This document shows positions 15,926 to 24,068 of a DNA stretch of 64,000 nt, one piece after another. Source of the stretch: an uncultured Lachnospiraceae bacterium. Lineage in GTDB: Bacteria > Bacillota > Clostridia > Lachnospirales > Lachnospiraceae. The notes beneath the pieces are model-generated. The model saw only the letters and a program-made list of their open reading frames with translations. It was not told where the DNA came from and ran no database searches. How positions within the stretch are numbered: the first letter of the stretch is position 1; the number at the start of each line of letters is the position of its first letter. The stretch is from assembly GCA_910580195.1 (NCBI GenBank), contig CAJTWA010000002.1, forward strand, positions 104,947 to 168,946. Direction: 5' to 3'. The translations under genes were made by a program, and so were the position numbers.

Positions 15926-16059
15926 GCGGAAAACCCTTTCTTCTGGCCTGTTTTCTATGCTCTAAATCATGGAGAGTAACGCGTTTTTTTTATCCTCCAC
16001 ATTTTGGCTACCAGTGTGTTGCCATCTCTCCTTCCACCCTCCCATTCCATTAGAACCAA

Positions 16060-16090
16060 TAAAGAAAAGGGATGCCCAAAAGCATCCCTC
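16060..16090 (-). terminator. Terminator of the GH112 gene
   Basis: On the minus strand AGGGATGC (16089-16082) pairs with GCATCCCT (16075-16068) across six bases and is followed by TTTCTTT. It lies about 95 nt after the stop of the GH112 gene. Confidence 0.75.
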
Positions 16091-16183
16091 CTTGCGTCCA
16101 TCATACTGCTGTTAAATCTGGCACGCCGTACATGTGCGCCCTCCGGTTTCCTCTGCACTTCAATATTGCATTGCCTTCCCTAT

Positions 16184-18346
16184 CTATATTTCATACCAGA
16201 TAATCTCATTTGCCCCAAGTTCCACCTCAAAGCCTGTCCCATCCCCTTTGTAGACGGTTGTTTTCTGGGGCTCATACGTATTGTTGACTACGCAGTATTT
16301 CCCATTTTCCACATATGCATGGACCTCCACATTAAAGTTCGTGCTGAACCACTCATGCAGGCGCCCCTCGCCATGGGAGGCCCAGAGAATGGACCGGTAC
16401 AGGATGCGGCTGTTTTCAAAGCTGTACGGCAGCCCGCTGATATACACGCTGCGCCCCTTCCCAAACTCGTTGACTGCCATCTGCACTTCCTTGCCATGGT
16501 GCACCAAAATTTTTGCCCCCTCTAGGGCATAGATGTTCTTCTGGCCTTCGCCGAAATCAATCTCCTTGGTGCAGTCCTCTTTGATAAAATGGCTGTGCTC
16601 TTCCCAGTTGTATTTATCCATATTCAGCGTAAAGCCGGTTTCTTTTTCCACGCCCATGGTTGTGGCAAGCTGGAAGAAATGCCCCTCATACTGGTGGGCA
16701 GAAGGCTCCCCGATGCCGATAAAGCCGCCGCCGTTGTAGATGAACCGCTTCACTGCAGTAATGATTTTCTCGTCAATCCAATTTTCGCCGCCTGAAAATG
16801 ACGTGTCTGCGCCGCCCACATTGAGCAGCACGTCAATATCATCCAAAACAGCAGGATTTTCCCGGATATCGTCAAAACTTATGAACCGCACATCGAAGGG
16901 CGCGCCGCTCAAGGCTTCAATCACCCCGGCATAGGAGTAATTCTGCTTGTGGTAAATTGCGTGGTGCACCATATGGTTGCCCCATGCCCGCATTTTGCCC
17001 CAGCTATTTAACACGGCAACTTTCTTGATACAATAAGGGACCGTCCCCTTGATATTTTCATAAAGCACCCGGAATTCCTCGCACACGTCTTCCACATAAT
17101 CAATAAATTCCGGGAATTCCATCGCCAGCTTCAAATAGCCGCCATACCCGATACGGTCAATGGGTTTCCTTAAAATCGCGCGCCTTGCCGTTACCCAGTT
17201 GGTTTTCGCCTCTTTTACCGGGTCGCCCCCTTCGTGGAACACGTCTGGGAAGAAATAGGGCAGGAGCCTCCCTTCCGTGTATTTCACCCCTTCAATGTCG
17301 CTGATAAGCCGCAGGGTACTCCCATTCCCGACGCTCCCTACCACGGCGTCCAGGCCAATGGAGCGGAATTCCTCCAAAAACGGCTCTGTTCCAATCCAGT
17401 GATCCCCTAAGAACATCATGGCTTCTTTGCCGCACGCATGGGTGATATCCACCATTTCTCTCGCAAGTTTTGCCACTTCCCTCTGCTGGAACTTCTGGAA
17501 ATCCCGGAATTCCTTGCTGGGGATGCGGTAAATGTTGTTCATGTAGCCTTGGTCTATAATGAATTCCGGCCGGAACCGATACCCAACCTCCTGTTCAAAC
17601 TGCTCCAGAATATATGGGCTTACGGAGGCGGAATACCCATACCAGTCTACATACCGCTCCCTTGCCAGTTCATCGAAAATCAAGGTGAACTGATGGAAAA
17701 AAGTCGTGTAACGGATGACATCGATATGGGGGTTGTCCTCAATATATTTCCGCAGGCGGCCCATGGAAAATTCTTTTGTCTTTGGCTGGCGCACATCAAA
17801 GGTAATCTGTTTTTCAAAATCTGTCCAGCCATTTGTCACTGCATTGTACATATGCACCGGGTCCCACATGATGTAAGCTAGGAAACTTACGGTATAGTCG
17901 TGGAATTCCTTTGCCCCGTGGATTAACACATTCCCTGCTGCCCCGTCGTAGCGCCACTGGGACGGCGGCAGGGCTTCCCCTGTGGTGCGGTCGATGACTT
18001 CCCACCACCTTGTGATGTCGTCCCTGTCATTGACTTTCAGCATGTCCGGGTACAGGTGGTCCATCAGGTGGATGGATAACTCTTCCCCCACTGCCGTATA
18101 AAAAGGCGTCATAATATACATCTGCTGGATTTCGTCCGGGTTTGCTTTCGCCCATTCATTGTCTTTTCTGGTGGTATAATAGGTGGAATAGACTTTTGCA
18201 TCTACGTCCTTCAATTCTTCCGGGTAATCGGTCCCATCACAGTCGCGGATTGCATCTGCCCCCCAGCGTTTTACAAGTTCCAGCGTTTCAGGGACCACGT
18301 CCACGTCTGTTGGTATTGTCACCCTTCCCATCGTATGTTCCTTCAT
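16184..18346 (-). CDS. lnpA: GH112 1,3-beta-galactosyl-N-acetylhexosamine phosphorylase
   Basis: This 720-residue cytoplasmic enzyme spans the whole GH112 family. It cleaves Gal-beta-1,3-GlcNAc or Gal-beta-1,3-GalNAc with phosphate, giving galactose 1-phosphate and the free hexosamine. The conserved start GRVTIPTDVDVVPETLELVKRWGADAIRDCDGTDYPEEL, the barrel segments FIIDQGYMNNIYRIPS and MMFLGDHWIGTEPF (expected active-site acid region), the Rossmann-like middle domain (LLNVGGADTSFSGGENW) and the C-terminal beta domain are all present. ATG 18346 follows GGAGGAGGGCAAGAT. Some clostridial GH112 enzymes act on Gal-beta-1,4-rhamnose instead, so specificity needs assay. It suggests growth on milk-oligosaccharide or mucin-derived sugars. 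It has its own terminator, and a hairpin separates it from the gene upstream. Confidence 0.9.
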   Translation of the reverse strand: MKEHTMGRVTIPTDVDVVPETLELVKRWGADAIRDCDGTDYPEELKDVDAKVYSTYYTTRKDNEWAKANPDEIQQMYIMTPFYTAVGEELSIHLMDHLYPDMLKVNDRDDITRWWEVIDRTTGEALPPSQWRYDGAAGNVLIHGAKEFHDYTVSFLAYIMWDPVHMYNAVTNGWTDFEKQITFDVRQPKTKEFSMGRLRKYIEDNPHIDVIRYTTFFHQFTLIFDELARERYVDWYGYSASVSPYILEQFEQEVGYRFRPEFIIDQGYMNNIYRIPSKEFRDFQKFQQREVAKLAREMVDITHACGKEAMMFLGDHWIGTEPFLEEFRSIGLDAVVGSVGNGSTLRLISDIEGVKYTEGRLLPYFFPDVFHEGGDPVKEAKTNWVTARRAILRKPIDRIGYGGYLKLAMEFPEFIDYVEDVCEEFRVLYENIKGTVPYCIKKVAVLNSWGKMRAWGNHMVHHAIYHKQNYSYAGVIEALSGAPFDVRFISFDDIRENPAVLDDIDVLLNVGGADTSFSGGENWIDEKIITAVKRFIYNGGGFIGIGEPSAHQYEGHFFQLATTMGVEKETGFTLNMDKYNWEEHSHFIKEDCTKEIDFGEGQKNIYALEGAKILVHHGKEVQMAVNEFGKGRSVYISGLPYSFENSRILYRSILWASHGEGRLHEWFSTNFNVEVHAYVENGKYCVVNNTYEPQKTTVYKGDGTGFEVELGANEIIWYEI

Positions 18347-18371
18347 ATCTTGCCCTCCTCCTTTATCTTTT

Positions 18372-18405
18372 TTATCAAAAGCCGCAGTAACAGCAGGCGG
18401 CTGCC
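18372..18405 (-). terminator. Terminator of the GH18 gene
   Basis: On the minus strand AGCCGC (18402-18397) pairs with GCGGCT (18385-18380) and is followed by TTTTGATAAAAAAG. It lies just after the GH18 stop and before the GH112 start. Confidence 0.55.
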
Positions 18406-18407
18406 GG

Positions 18408-20633
18408 TCAGTTCACATATTTAATGATGGTATCCCACGCAGAAGGCCTCTCAAGCCCCAGTTTCCAATAAGCCGCCCCCGCCAGCTTATGCTTTTTCAT
18501 GACTTTCAGCTTTTCCTCCAAGGATTTTTCATTTTCTACCCACATTTTGTAAGTTTTCCCATCTTTTTCATATTCAGCAATGTACTGCCCGTCCTCCTCG
18601 GACCAAACAGCCTGCGCGCCGTTTTCCGTATAGCGGTTTTCCACGGTCTGCATGCCTTCCTCGGTACAGGTAAAGGTATAAGGCAGGTAATTTTCCGCCG
18701 CGGATTCCACGTCCTCCCCAGCCCCATCCTTAGGGGTAAGCTCCCAGACCCTCGTGTAAAAGGGCATGGCTAAAATTGTCTGCTCCGGCGGGACTTCCTT
18801 CAAGGTATTTTCCACCCCGTCCCGGACAAAGCCGATTGACGCCACGGAGCCAATATCCTCGGAACCACTGTAATGCTCGTCATATCCCATGATGATTACA
18901 TAATCTGCAAAGACGGCCTGCTCCGCCCGGTTGTAAAAGGCCGTGTAGCTGGTGGGCACATAGTTGTCCACGGAAAGCACCAGATTGTTGTTCTTGCACT
19001 TTAAGGACAGCTCCCGCACAAACTGGATGTAGGAATCCCCCACTTCGCCGCTAAGGGCCTCAAAATCCAGATTAATCCCGTCCAAGTCATACTCAATGGC
19101 AGCCGCAATAATCTGGTTCGCAAGGTAATCCCTCGTAGAGGTGTGGGTCAGCACATAAGTGCTGCTGGCGTCCGGGTTTTCCAGATTGCTGACTAAGCCC
19201 CAGACTTCCACATTGTTCTGGTGGCAATAGCTGACGTACTCCCTGCTGGCAAGGGAAAAAATATTCCCATCGTTATCATTCAAGTAAAACCATGTAGGGG
19301 AAATGACATTCACGCCTTTGGTGTCCTGCAAAATAGTTGAAATCCTGCCGTTTGCCTCCTGCGTTGTCACCTGATGCCAGCCAAGGCTTACCGGCCCGTC
19401 CTTCAGTAAATGGGTAAATGCCGGTTCTTCAAATTCCCTTGCAATGGTTTCTGCGGCTGCATCGCCCAGCCTTTTATTCTGCATCCAGCCAATCATGCCG
19501 TCCCCGGTGCATACCCTGCTCCAGTCCTCCCCGGCATCTAAAATTTCCACCTTGGCCTCTTTTTCCACATCTGCCACAATGGGGCTTTTAATGCCGCCTT
19601 TCACACGGATTTGGGTATCTTTCCGTACCTGGGCTGTCTGTATCTCCCCCCACGAAGCGGTGATTTTCACCCGGTTTGGAGCCTCATGCACCGCAAAATC
19701 AATGTTGGTATAAAGCTGGACAAAATCTAAAGCCAGATACATTTGTTCCCCATCCACTTTTACAATGGTGTAATCTGCCTGCTCTGTTTTCTTGGATACC
19801 GTGTAATCCCTGCCGCCCGCATGGACGGAAACCACATCCTTGTCCGTTACGTACCGCAGGATATTTTCATTGGAATCCCAATAAAAACGCTGGTTTAGAT
19901 ACTGCTGCACCAGCTTGTAATCCATGTAAACGCGGCCGTCCCAATACTTTGCCGTTTCTTCTAAAAGCTGGCCGTCCAAAAGGATTGCCATGTCCTCCGG
20001 GCTATATACGTTGTAATATTCATCCAAATCTGCCCGCTCTTTGCTGGGGCTGTATTTCTTTACGAGTGCGCTAATCAGGGCAATGGCTACCACCGCCGTA
20101 ATAAAAATAACTGCGGCGGCAATGGGGGTACGGTTATCCCTTTTCGGCCTCCTCCTGCCCCTGCCGTTTTGGTCCTGGGGACGTTTGGGCCGGGACGGGC
20201 CGCCATTGCCGCCTTTCCCAGCCGGCCTCCTCCTTGGCTGCCCGCTTTTTTTCCTGCCAGAAGCCCTCCGGCCTGAGTTCCGGCTGGCTCCCCTGCCAGA
20301 ATTCCTTCCGTCTGATCCTGCGCCGGAACCCTCCTTGGGCTCTTCCTCCCCATAATCTTCCACGCCGGGATCCCACCCGGCCGGTTCCCCTTGGCCGTAA
20401 CCGTCCATGCCGGGATCCCACCCGGCCGGTTCCCCTTGGCCGTAACCGTCTATGCCGGGATCCCATCCGGCTGGTTCCTGTCCCTGAAAATAACCTTCTG
20501 CCTCTGGCTCCCAGCCATTTTCACCATAAAAATCCATTCCATCCGGCTCCCTGCCTGCCCCAAAATCTCCGTTGCCTAACTCCCATCCAGCATCCCCGCC
20601 GCCCGGGAAGTGCTGCCTGTCCCTTCCTGACAT
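18408..20633 (-). CDS. Membrane-anchored GH18 protein with SH3 and repeat N-terminus
   Basis: This 741-residue protein begins with a cytoplasmic acidic, Gly/Pro/Trp-rich region with three 15-residue repeats (PAGWDPGxDGYGQGE, about 54-97), then a Lys/Arg-rich stretch (120-168) and one membrane helix (171-191). Outside the membrane are a copper-amine-oxidase-N-like domain (about 215-330), a bacterial SH3 domain (about 335-395) and a GH18 barrel (about 410-741). The catalytic motif DGINLDFE (about 521-528) is intact. The family includes spore-coat or cell-wall glucosaminidases such as YaaH; this one is likely a cell-surface wall hydrolase. ATG 20633 follows AGGAGGATGAA. The disordered N-terminal region is unusual for the family. 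Confidence 0.85.
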   Translation of the reverse strand: MSGRDRQHFPGGGDAGWELGNGDFGAGREPDGMDFYGENGWEPEAEGYFQGQEPAGWDPGIDGYGQGEPAGWDPGMDGYGQGEPAGWDPGVEDYGEEEPKEGSGAGSDGRNSGRGASRNSGRRASGRKKSGQPRRRPAGKGGNGGPSRPKRPQDQNGRGRRRPKRDNRTPIAAAVIFITAVVAIALISALVKKYSPSKERADLDEYYNVYSPEDMAILLDGQLLEETAKYWDGRVYMDYKLVQQYLNQRFYWDSNENILRYVTDKDVVSVHAGGRDYTVSKKTEQADYTIVKVDGEQMYLALDFVQLYTNIDFAVHEAPNRVKITASWGEIQTAQVRKDTQIRVKGGIKSPIVADVEKEAKVEILDAGEDWSRVCTGDGMIGWMQNKRLGDAAAETIAREFEEPAFTHLLKDGPVSLGWHQVTTQEANGRISTILQDTKGVNVISPTWFYLNDNDGNIFSLASREYVSYCHQNNVEVWGLVSNLENPDASSTYVLTHTSTRDYLANQIIAAAIEYDLDGINLDFEALSGEVGDSYIQFVRELSLKCKNNNLVLSVDNYVPTSYTAFYNRAEQAVFADYVIIMGYDEHYSGSEDIGSVASIGFVRDGVENTLKEVPPEQTILAMPFYTRVWELTPKDGAGEDVESAAENYLPYTFTCTEEGMQTVENRYTENGAQAVWSEEDGQYIAEYEKDGKTYKMWVENEKSLEEKLKVMKKHKLAGAAYWKLGLERPSAWDTIIKYVN
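20364..20480 (-). repeat. 45-bp tandem repeats in the GH18 gene N-terminus
   Basis: GCCGGGATCCCA recurs at 20364, 20409 and 20454, an exact 45-bp period, encoding PAGWDPGxDGYGQGE three times. The copies are nearly identical, so the expansion is recent or homogenised. Confidence 0.9.
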
Positions 20634-20650
20634 TTCATCCTCCTACGTGC

Positions 20651-20750
20651 AAAAGGGGCTGCCACATTCGGAGAATGAAATACAAGATATGGAAAACGAA
20701 TTTCCCTATGCCATATCCTGTAGTTTAACCCTGAATGTAACAGCCCCCTG
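20651..20750. repeat. 100-bp inverted-repeat element related to 10524-10627
   Basis: Outer arms AAAAGGGGCTGCCACATTC and GAATGTAACAGCCCCCTG are complementary except for a few positions, and an inner pair AAGATATGG/CCATATCCT extends the hairpin. It shares the GGGGCTG...CAGCCCC ends with the element at 10524. It lies between the mecA stop and the GH18 start and probably terminates mecA. Confidence 0.6.
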
Positions 20751-20753
20751 TTC

Positions 20754-21548
20754 TCATATTTTACTTAAAGTCTGTAATGCATCCTCTTTCAGAATCAGCT
20801 CATAATGCTCATCAAAATACGCCCGGATTGCAGTAGAATATTTTTCCTGATGTGCATATTCTGACAAAATATTGCAAACCTTATTAAATTCCTCCGGCGT
20901 ATGCTGGCTCTTGCTGACAACTAAGTAATATTTCCGGTTCAGCTTGTTCTTATAGAGCACATTGCAGCCATTGTAAAAGCCCTTCAGCACCCGCGCCAAC
21001 CGGTTCACCTCATCTAACTCATCAAAAACAAAAAGCTTGGTAATGTCTACCACAAGAGGTTCTTCTTCTTTTTTCTTCTGTTTCTTCTTTACCGCTTTTT
21101 CTAAGGGGATATAATGGTCCGCCTGCTCCTTGCCCTCGGCCGTACGGCTCTGCTCCTGCAGCTTGCGTACCAAGTCAAGGATGTCATCCGCCCCTGCAGC
21201 CTCAAAAACCTTGTCGCTGTCCATGCCCATGTAATCGCCTTGGGCTTCATCCTCCGGGTCGCCGGGCGCGAACTGGGAAAAGCGCGTATCCAGTTCTTCC
21301 GGGTATTCCACCTTCGTAATAATCAAAATAATTGTATCTGCTGACAGGGGAATCGCCTCAATCATCAGCGGGATGTCCTCTGCCTCAAACCCAAATTCAT
21401 ATGCTGCCTGCTGCATCATGTCACGGAACAAAAGCTTCGCCTTCTCGGTCCCATATGCCAGTTCACTTAACTTGAGCTGCCGGTCCGCCAAATCCTCACG
21501 GGTCAGGGTGCAGCGGATCTGATTCTCATTCACTTTTTCAATTTTCAT
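20754..21548 (-). CDS. mecA: MecA-family adaptor protein
   Basis: This 264-residue protein has the MecA layout. The N-terminal substrate-binding domain (MKIEKVNENQIRCTLTREDLADRQLKLSELAYG) is followed by an acidic and Lys-rich linker (about 110-165, EKAVKKKQKKKEEE). The C-terminal domain reads LFVFDELDEVNRLARVLKGF and YYLVVSKSQHTPEEFNKVCNILSEYA. In Firmicutes MecA delivers substrates such as ComK to ClpCP. ATG 21548 is preceded by GGAAAAGGAAGTGGTCAT. Its own promoter is at 21674-21703. It is a single-gene unit closed by the hairpin at 20651-20750. Confidence 0.9.
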   Translation of the reverse strand: MKIEKVNENQIRCTLTREDLADRQLKLSELAYGTEKAKLLFRDMMQQAAYEFGFEAEDIPLMIEAIPLSADTIILIITKVEYPEELDTRFSQFAPGDPEDEAQGDYMGMDSDKVFEAAGADDILDLVRKLQEQSRTAEGKEQADHYIPLEKAVKKKQKKKEEEPLVVDITKLFVFDELDEVNRLARVLKGFYNGCNVLYKNKLNRKYYLVVSKSQHTPEEFNKVCNILSEYAHQEKYSTAIRAYFDEHYELILKEDALQTLSKI

Positions 21549-21673
21549 ATGACCACTTCCTTTTCCTAAAATGCACCATCAGGAATTCCATAAAAATATA
21601 TATCAATACAAAACCAACAAAGCTAAATACTACAATCAGGAATGTCGAAAACTTGCCTGTTTATAGTACTCAA

Positions 21674-21703
21674 AGTATATTACATATCCTTGTACTTCGT
21701 CAA
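21674..21703 (-). promoter_or_regulatory. mecA promoter
   Basis: On the minus strand TTGACG (21703-21698), 18-nt spacer, TATACT (21679-21674). The start near 21666 gives a leader of about 118 nt. Confidence 0.65.
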
Positions 21704-21766
21704 GCCATACGCCCCCTGATTTTCTAAAAAAAATATTAATTTTCTAAACTTTTGCCAAAACACCTT

Positions 21767-21923
21767 GCACTTACCAGTATTTGTATGCTATAAATAACGA
21801 GAGATGCCCGTCTGGCTCAGGCAGAAAGGAGTTCTGTAAGCCGCTGTTTTCCAAAAAGCAGCATGGCCGCCAAACATTCGGGCAGGCGCTCCAGATGCAA
21901 TTTCTGCCCGTTTCGGCCTTTTG
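21767..21923 (+). ncRNA. Candidate small RNA with its own promoter and terminator
   Basis: TTGCAC (about 21767), 18-nt spacer and TATAAA (about 21791) predict a start near 21800. About 120 nt later a long nested hairpin, GGCCG (21865-21869) with CGGCC (21914-21918) enclosing CGGGCAG (21879-21885) with CTGCCCG (21904-21910), ends in TTTTG. An internal hairpin GCTG-ttttccaaaaa-GCAGC lies before it. No open frame with a ribosome-binding site fits. I could not match it to 6S, SRP, tmRNA or known riboswitch sequences. Confidence 0.45.
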
Positions 21924-23011
21924 TACTAGGCACATTTCAAGATTATCTTTAACTGCAAATGTATTTTCTGTTTCTACCCTTCATGTTCCATAGATATATA
22001 GTATGTGGAAATCAACGAAAAATTAACCCAGAAACAACGCAATCATCTGTATGTTTTATACTTAAATGGATATTTTTAACAAACGCCTGTTTTCAGACAG
22101 ATGCATGGCCTGCCTTCCGGCATCAGGGCTTTGCACCGCATCTCCCCAGAAAGGCCTAACCCTGGCCGCCCATCCCGGGCATCCCTTAAAAAATAAAAAT
22201 AAACTGTGCTGGCAGTTGGGGCAGCCTGCCCCGTATTTTGGGAGAAGAAAAAAGATGCTGGGATACCCGGCTGGGCGGCCGGGCGGTTCCCCGGGAATTC
22301 TGGAGCTCCCTCACCGGAACCATCCCAAATAAGGACGCCGCATTACGCTGCACCATATTTTGGGAAACAATGGAACCTGTAAACCTAAGTACCCTTTCAA
22401 GGGCAGCTGTACGCTGTGCTATAGGGGAAAAGAAAGAAACCCAAAAACCTAAGTACCCTTTCAGGGCCAGCTGTACGCTGTGCTATAGGGGAAAAGAAAG
22501 AAACCCAAAAACCTAAGTACCCTTTCAAGGGCAGCTGTACGCTGTGCTATAGGGGAAAACATCCGGACCCATTTGCCTAATGGATCAATACTGGGCAGCA
22601 TGCGGTACCATGGAAAGGCACGTAACAGAAGCAACACATCCATATGGATATCGTTGCGTACCATAGCTCCATAGCTGGCAGGCATGGGCCGCCAAATTAA
22701 TTTATTACATCACAGAATAACTTCAAGGCTTTTGGAGAAAAAAAGGGGGAATTGCACAGATAGTTTTACTTTGGTAAGAAGGGAATCCTTATCCACGAAT
22801 CATAAGTATATACGGACAAAAGAAAACGGGGAACCAGCTTACGCAGTACCTGCCATAGCTGATTGCCCCGTTTTTCCTTAAATACGCTGGGAAAATTGCT
22901 ATCCCCAGCAGCCATGGCTGGCTGCATCGGCCGTGATAAGCCTTAAGCCCGCATGGAAACAGCTTCCCTGAGCAAGCTCCCCATTGCTGCCAAAACTGGC
23001 AGGGCAGCCAT
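21924..23011. other. About 1.1 kb without a supported gene
   Basis: Short frames on both strands lack ribosome-binding sites and protein-like composition. The region holds the 64-bp tandem repeats at 22383-22560 and an inverted repeat AAACGGGG (about 22824-22831) / CCCCGTTTTT (22866-22875) that could terminate plus-strand transcription. Nothing else is recognised. Confidence 0.5.
22383..22560. repeat. 64-bp tandem repeats, 2.8 copies
   Basis: Unit starts at 22383, 22447 and 22511 (ACCTAAGTACCCTTTC...), an exact 64-bp period with only one or two differences between copies. The third copy breaks off at GGGGAAAA. The unit is not a multiple of three and carries no gene. Confidence 0.92.
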
Positions 23012-23212
23012 TTATTTTGCCAGAAAATCATTAATTTTCCCTACTAATGCATCCGGCTCAATCCCATGCACCATAGCTGCTTCTGCAATGGTTTCCATCT
23101 GGGAAGACGGGCAGCCAAGGCAGTGCATCCCAATTTCCAGCAAAAGCGGTGCAACATTTTCATCAATCTGGAGCAGTTCCCCAATCATGGTTTCCTTTGT
23201 CACTTGGGCCAT
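23012..23212 (-). CDS. DUF1858-domain protein
   Basis: This 66-residue protein is made up entirely of a DUF1858 domain: an N-terminal MIGELLQIDENVAPLLLEIGMHCLGCPSSQ with the conserved Cys-x-x-Cys, followed by METIAEAAMVHGIEPDALVGKINDFLAK. The domain resembles the N-terminal part of ScdA/RIC iron-sulfur repair proteins and is common in anaerobes; a redox or metal role is inferred. ATG 23212 follows AGGAGGTATGAGAA. It stands alone. Confidence 0.9.
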   Translation of the reverse strand: MAQVTKETMIGELLQIDENVAPLLLEIGMHCLGCPSSQMETIAEAAMVHGIEPDALVGKINDFLAK

Positions 23213-23324
23213 TTCTCATACCTCCTTATGTTTTGGATTCTGCTGCTAGTGCAGCACATGCGTACTATTATAATACCATTTTTCCTGTTATGCAATGTTT
23301 TATGCAATGTTTTGGTAAAGATCT

Positions 23325-23467
23325 GTAACAGTTCAGCTCAGGACTTTGCACTGCTGCAAAGTCCGTAAGAACACGTAACGGCTGGAATAGAATCCGGCCT
23401 CTTTGCCGTAAGGCAAACTCTAATAGGCCGGATTCCGTAACTATGAAGCCAAAGGCTGAATAGTTAC
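23325..23467 (-). mobile_element. MITE copy B (143 bp) with 8-bp target duplication
   Basis: The minus strand reads GTAACTATTCAGCC to GTTAC and is about 93% identical to the copy at 58173-58316. Terminal inverted repeats GTAAC-xx-TTCAGCC match at 12 of 14 positions. It is flanked directly by AAAGATCT on both sides (23317-23324 and 23468-23475). Three internal hairpins are present (GGCTTCATAGTTAC arm, GAATCCGGCC/GGCCGGATTC, GGACTTTGC/GCAAAGTCC). It contains no transposase. GTAA ends with 8-bp duplications are characteristic of the IS66 family. Confidence 0.88.
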
Positions 23468-23506
23468 AAAGATCTAAACGCCCGCAAGGCACAGCCGCGT
23501 CCCCAT

Positions 23507-23872
23507 TCACCCTGCAACCGCTTCCCCGGCAAAGACAGCCGCCACCCCAAGCGCCATGCTTAGTACCGCATATGCCATTGCAGCCGCCATGTTCCCTTCC
23601 TTCAGCAAACTCCCTGTTTCCAATGCAAAGGAAGAAAAGGTGGTAAAGCCCCCGCACAGCCCAACTTTCAGGAAGAGGACTGCCCTTGGCCCTAAAACTC
23701 CCTGCTTCATGGCAAGGGATGCAATGATTCCTATTACAAAGGAACCTGCCAAATTAATTGCAAATGTCTTTACCGGAAATGCAAATCTTTCCTCCATGGG
23801 GATCAGGCCAACCAAATAGCGGCATACCGCCCCAAGGAAACCTCCCATCCCTACTGCTAAACAGTCCAGCAT
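23507..23872 (-). CDS. crcB: CrcB/FluC fluoride channel
   Basis: This 121-residue protein has four membrane segments and the FluC signatures GGFLGAVCRYLVG, FAINLAGSFVIGIIA and GLCGGFTTFSSFALET (the TFSSF segment lines the fluoride pore). FluC channels work as dual-topology dimers exporting fluoride. ATG 23872 (MLDCLAVGMGG) has GGATGGGAAG upstream; an in-frame extension to 23974 has no family character. A promoter is visible at 23997-24025. The leader shows no recognisable fluoride riboswitch, which is somewhat unusual. Only one crcB gene is present, so it would be a homodimer. Confidence 0.92.
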   Translation of the reverse strand: MLDCLAVGMGGFLGAVCRYLVGLIPMEERFAFPVKTFAINLAGSFVIGIIASLAMKQGVLGPRAVLFLKVGLCGGFTTFSSFALETGSLLKEGNMAAAMAYAVLSMALGVAAVFAGEAVAG

Positions 23873-23996
23873 AACTTCCCATCCTTTTATTTTCTTGTAT
23901 TCTGTACGTATTTTCCATTGTGGGGTTTCTAATCCTTTTGTCCTGCCATTTTTCGGTAATATGCCAAAATTCACCGTTCTTACCGTCTACGCCTCC

Positions 23997-24025
23997 ATTG
24001 TACTTTATTTTTTATATTTATTCAA
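23997..24025 (-). promoter_or_regulatory. crcB promoter
   Basis: On the minus strand TTGAAT (24025-24020), 17-nt spacer, TACAAT (24002-23997). The start near 23990 gives a leader of about 118 nt. Confidence 0.6.
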
Positions 24026-24068
24026 TTGCCTTTTCCATCTTTTTCACTTTGCAGGCCCAGGCTGTACG

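Noticed and set aside
15967..16158. 63-codon minus-strand frame after GH112
   Set aside because: It covers the terminator hairpin and has no ribosome-binding site.
22238..22516. 92-codon frame at the 64-bp repeats
   Set aside because: No ribosome-binding site; the 64-bp period is not divisible by three, so the frame changes between copies.
22383..22560. CRISPR array
   Set aside because: Direct head-to-tail 64-bp units without spacers; no cas genes.
23268..23657. 129-codon frame through the MITE
   Set aside because: It overlaps crcB on the same strand in another frame and reads through the repeat; no ribosome-binding site.
23872..24000. Fluoride riboswitch ahead of crcB
   Set aside because: The conserved GGNGAUGG...CUGAU pattern is not present in the 118-nt leader.
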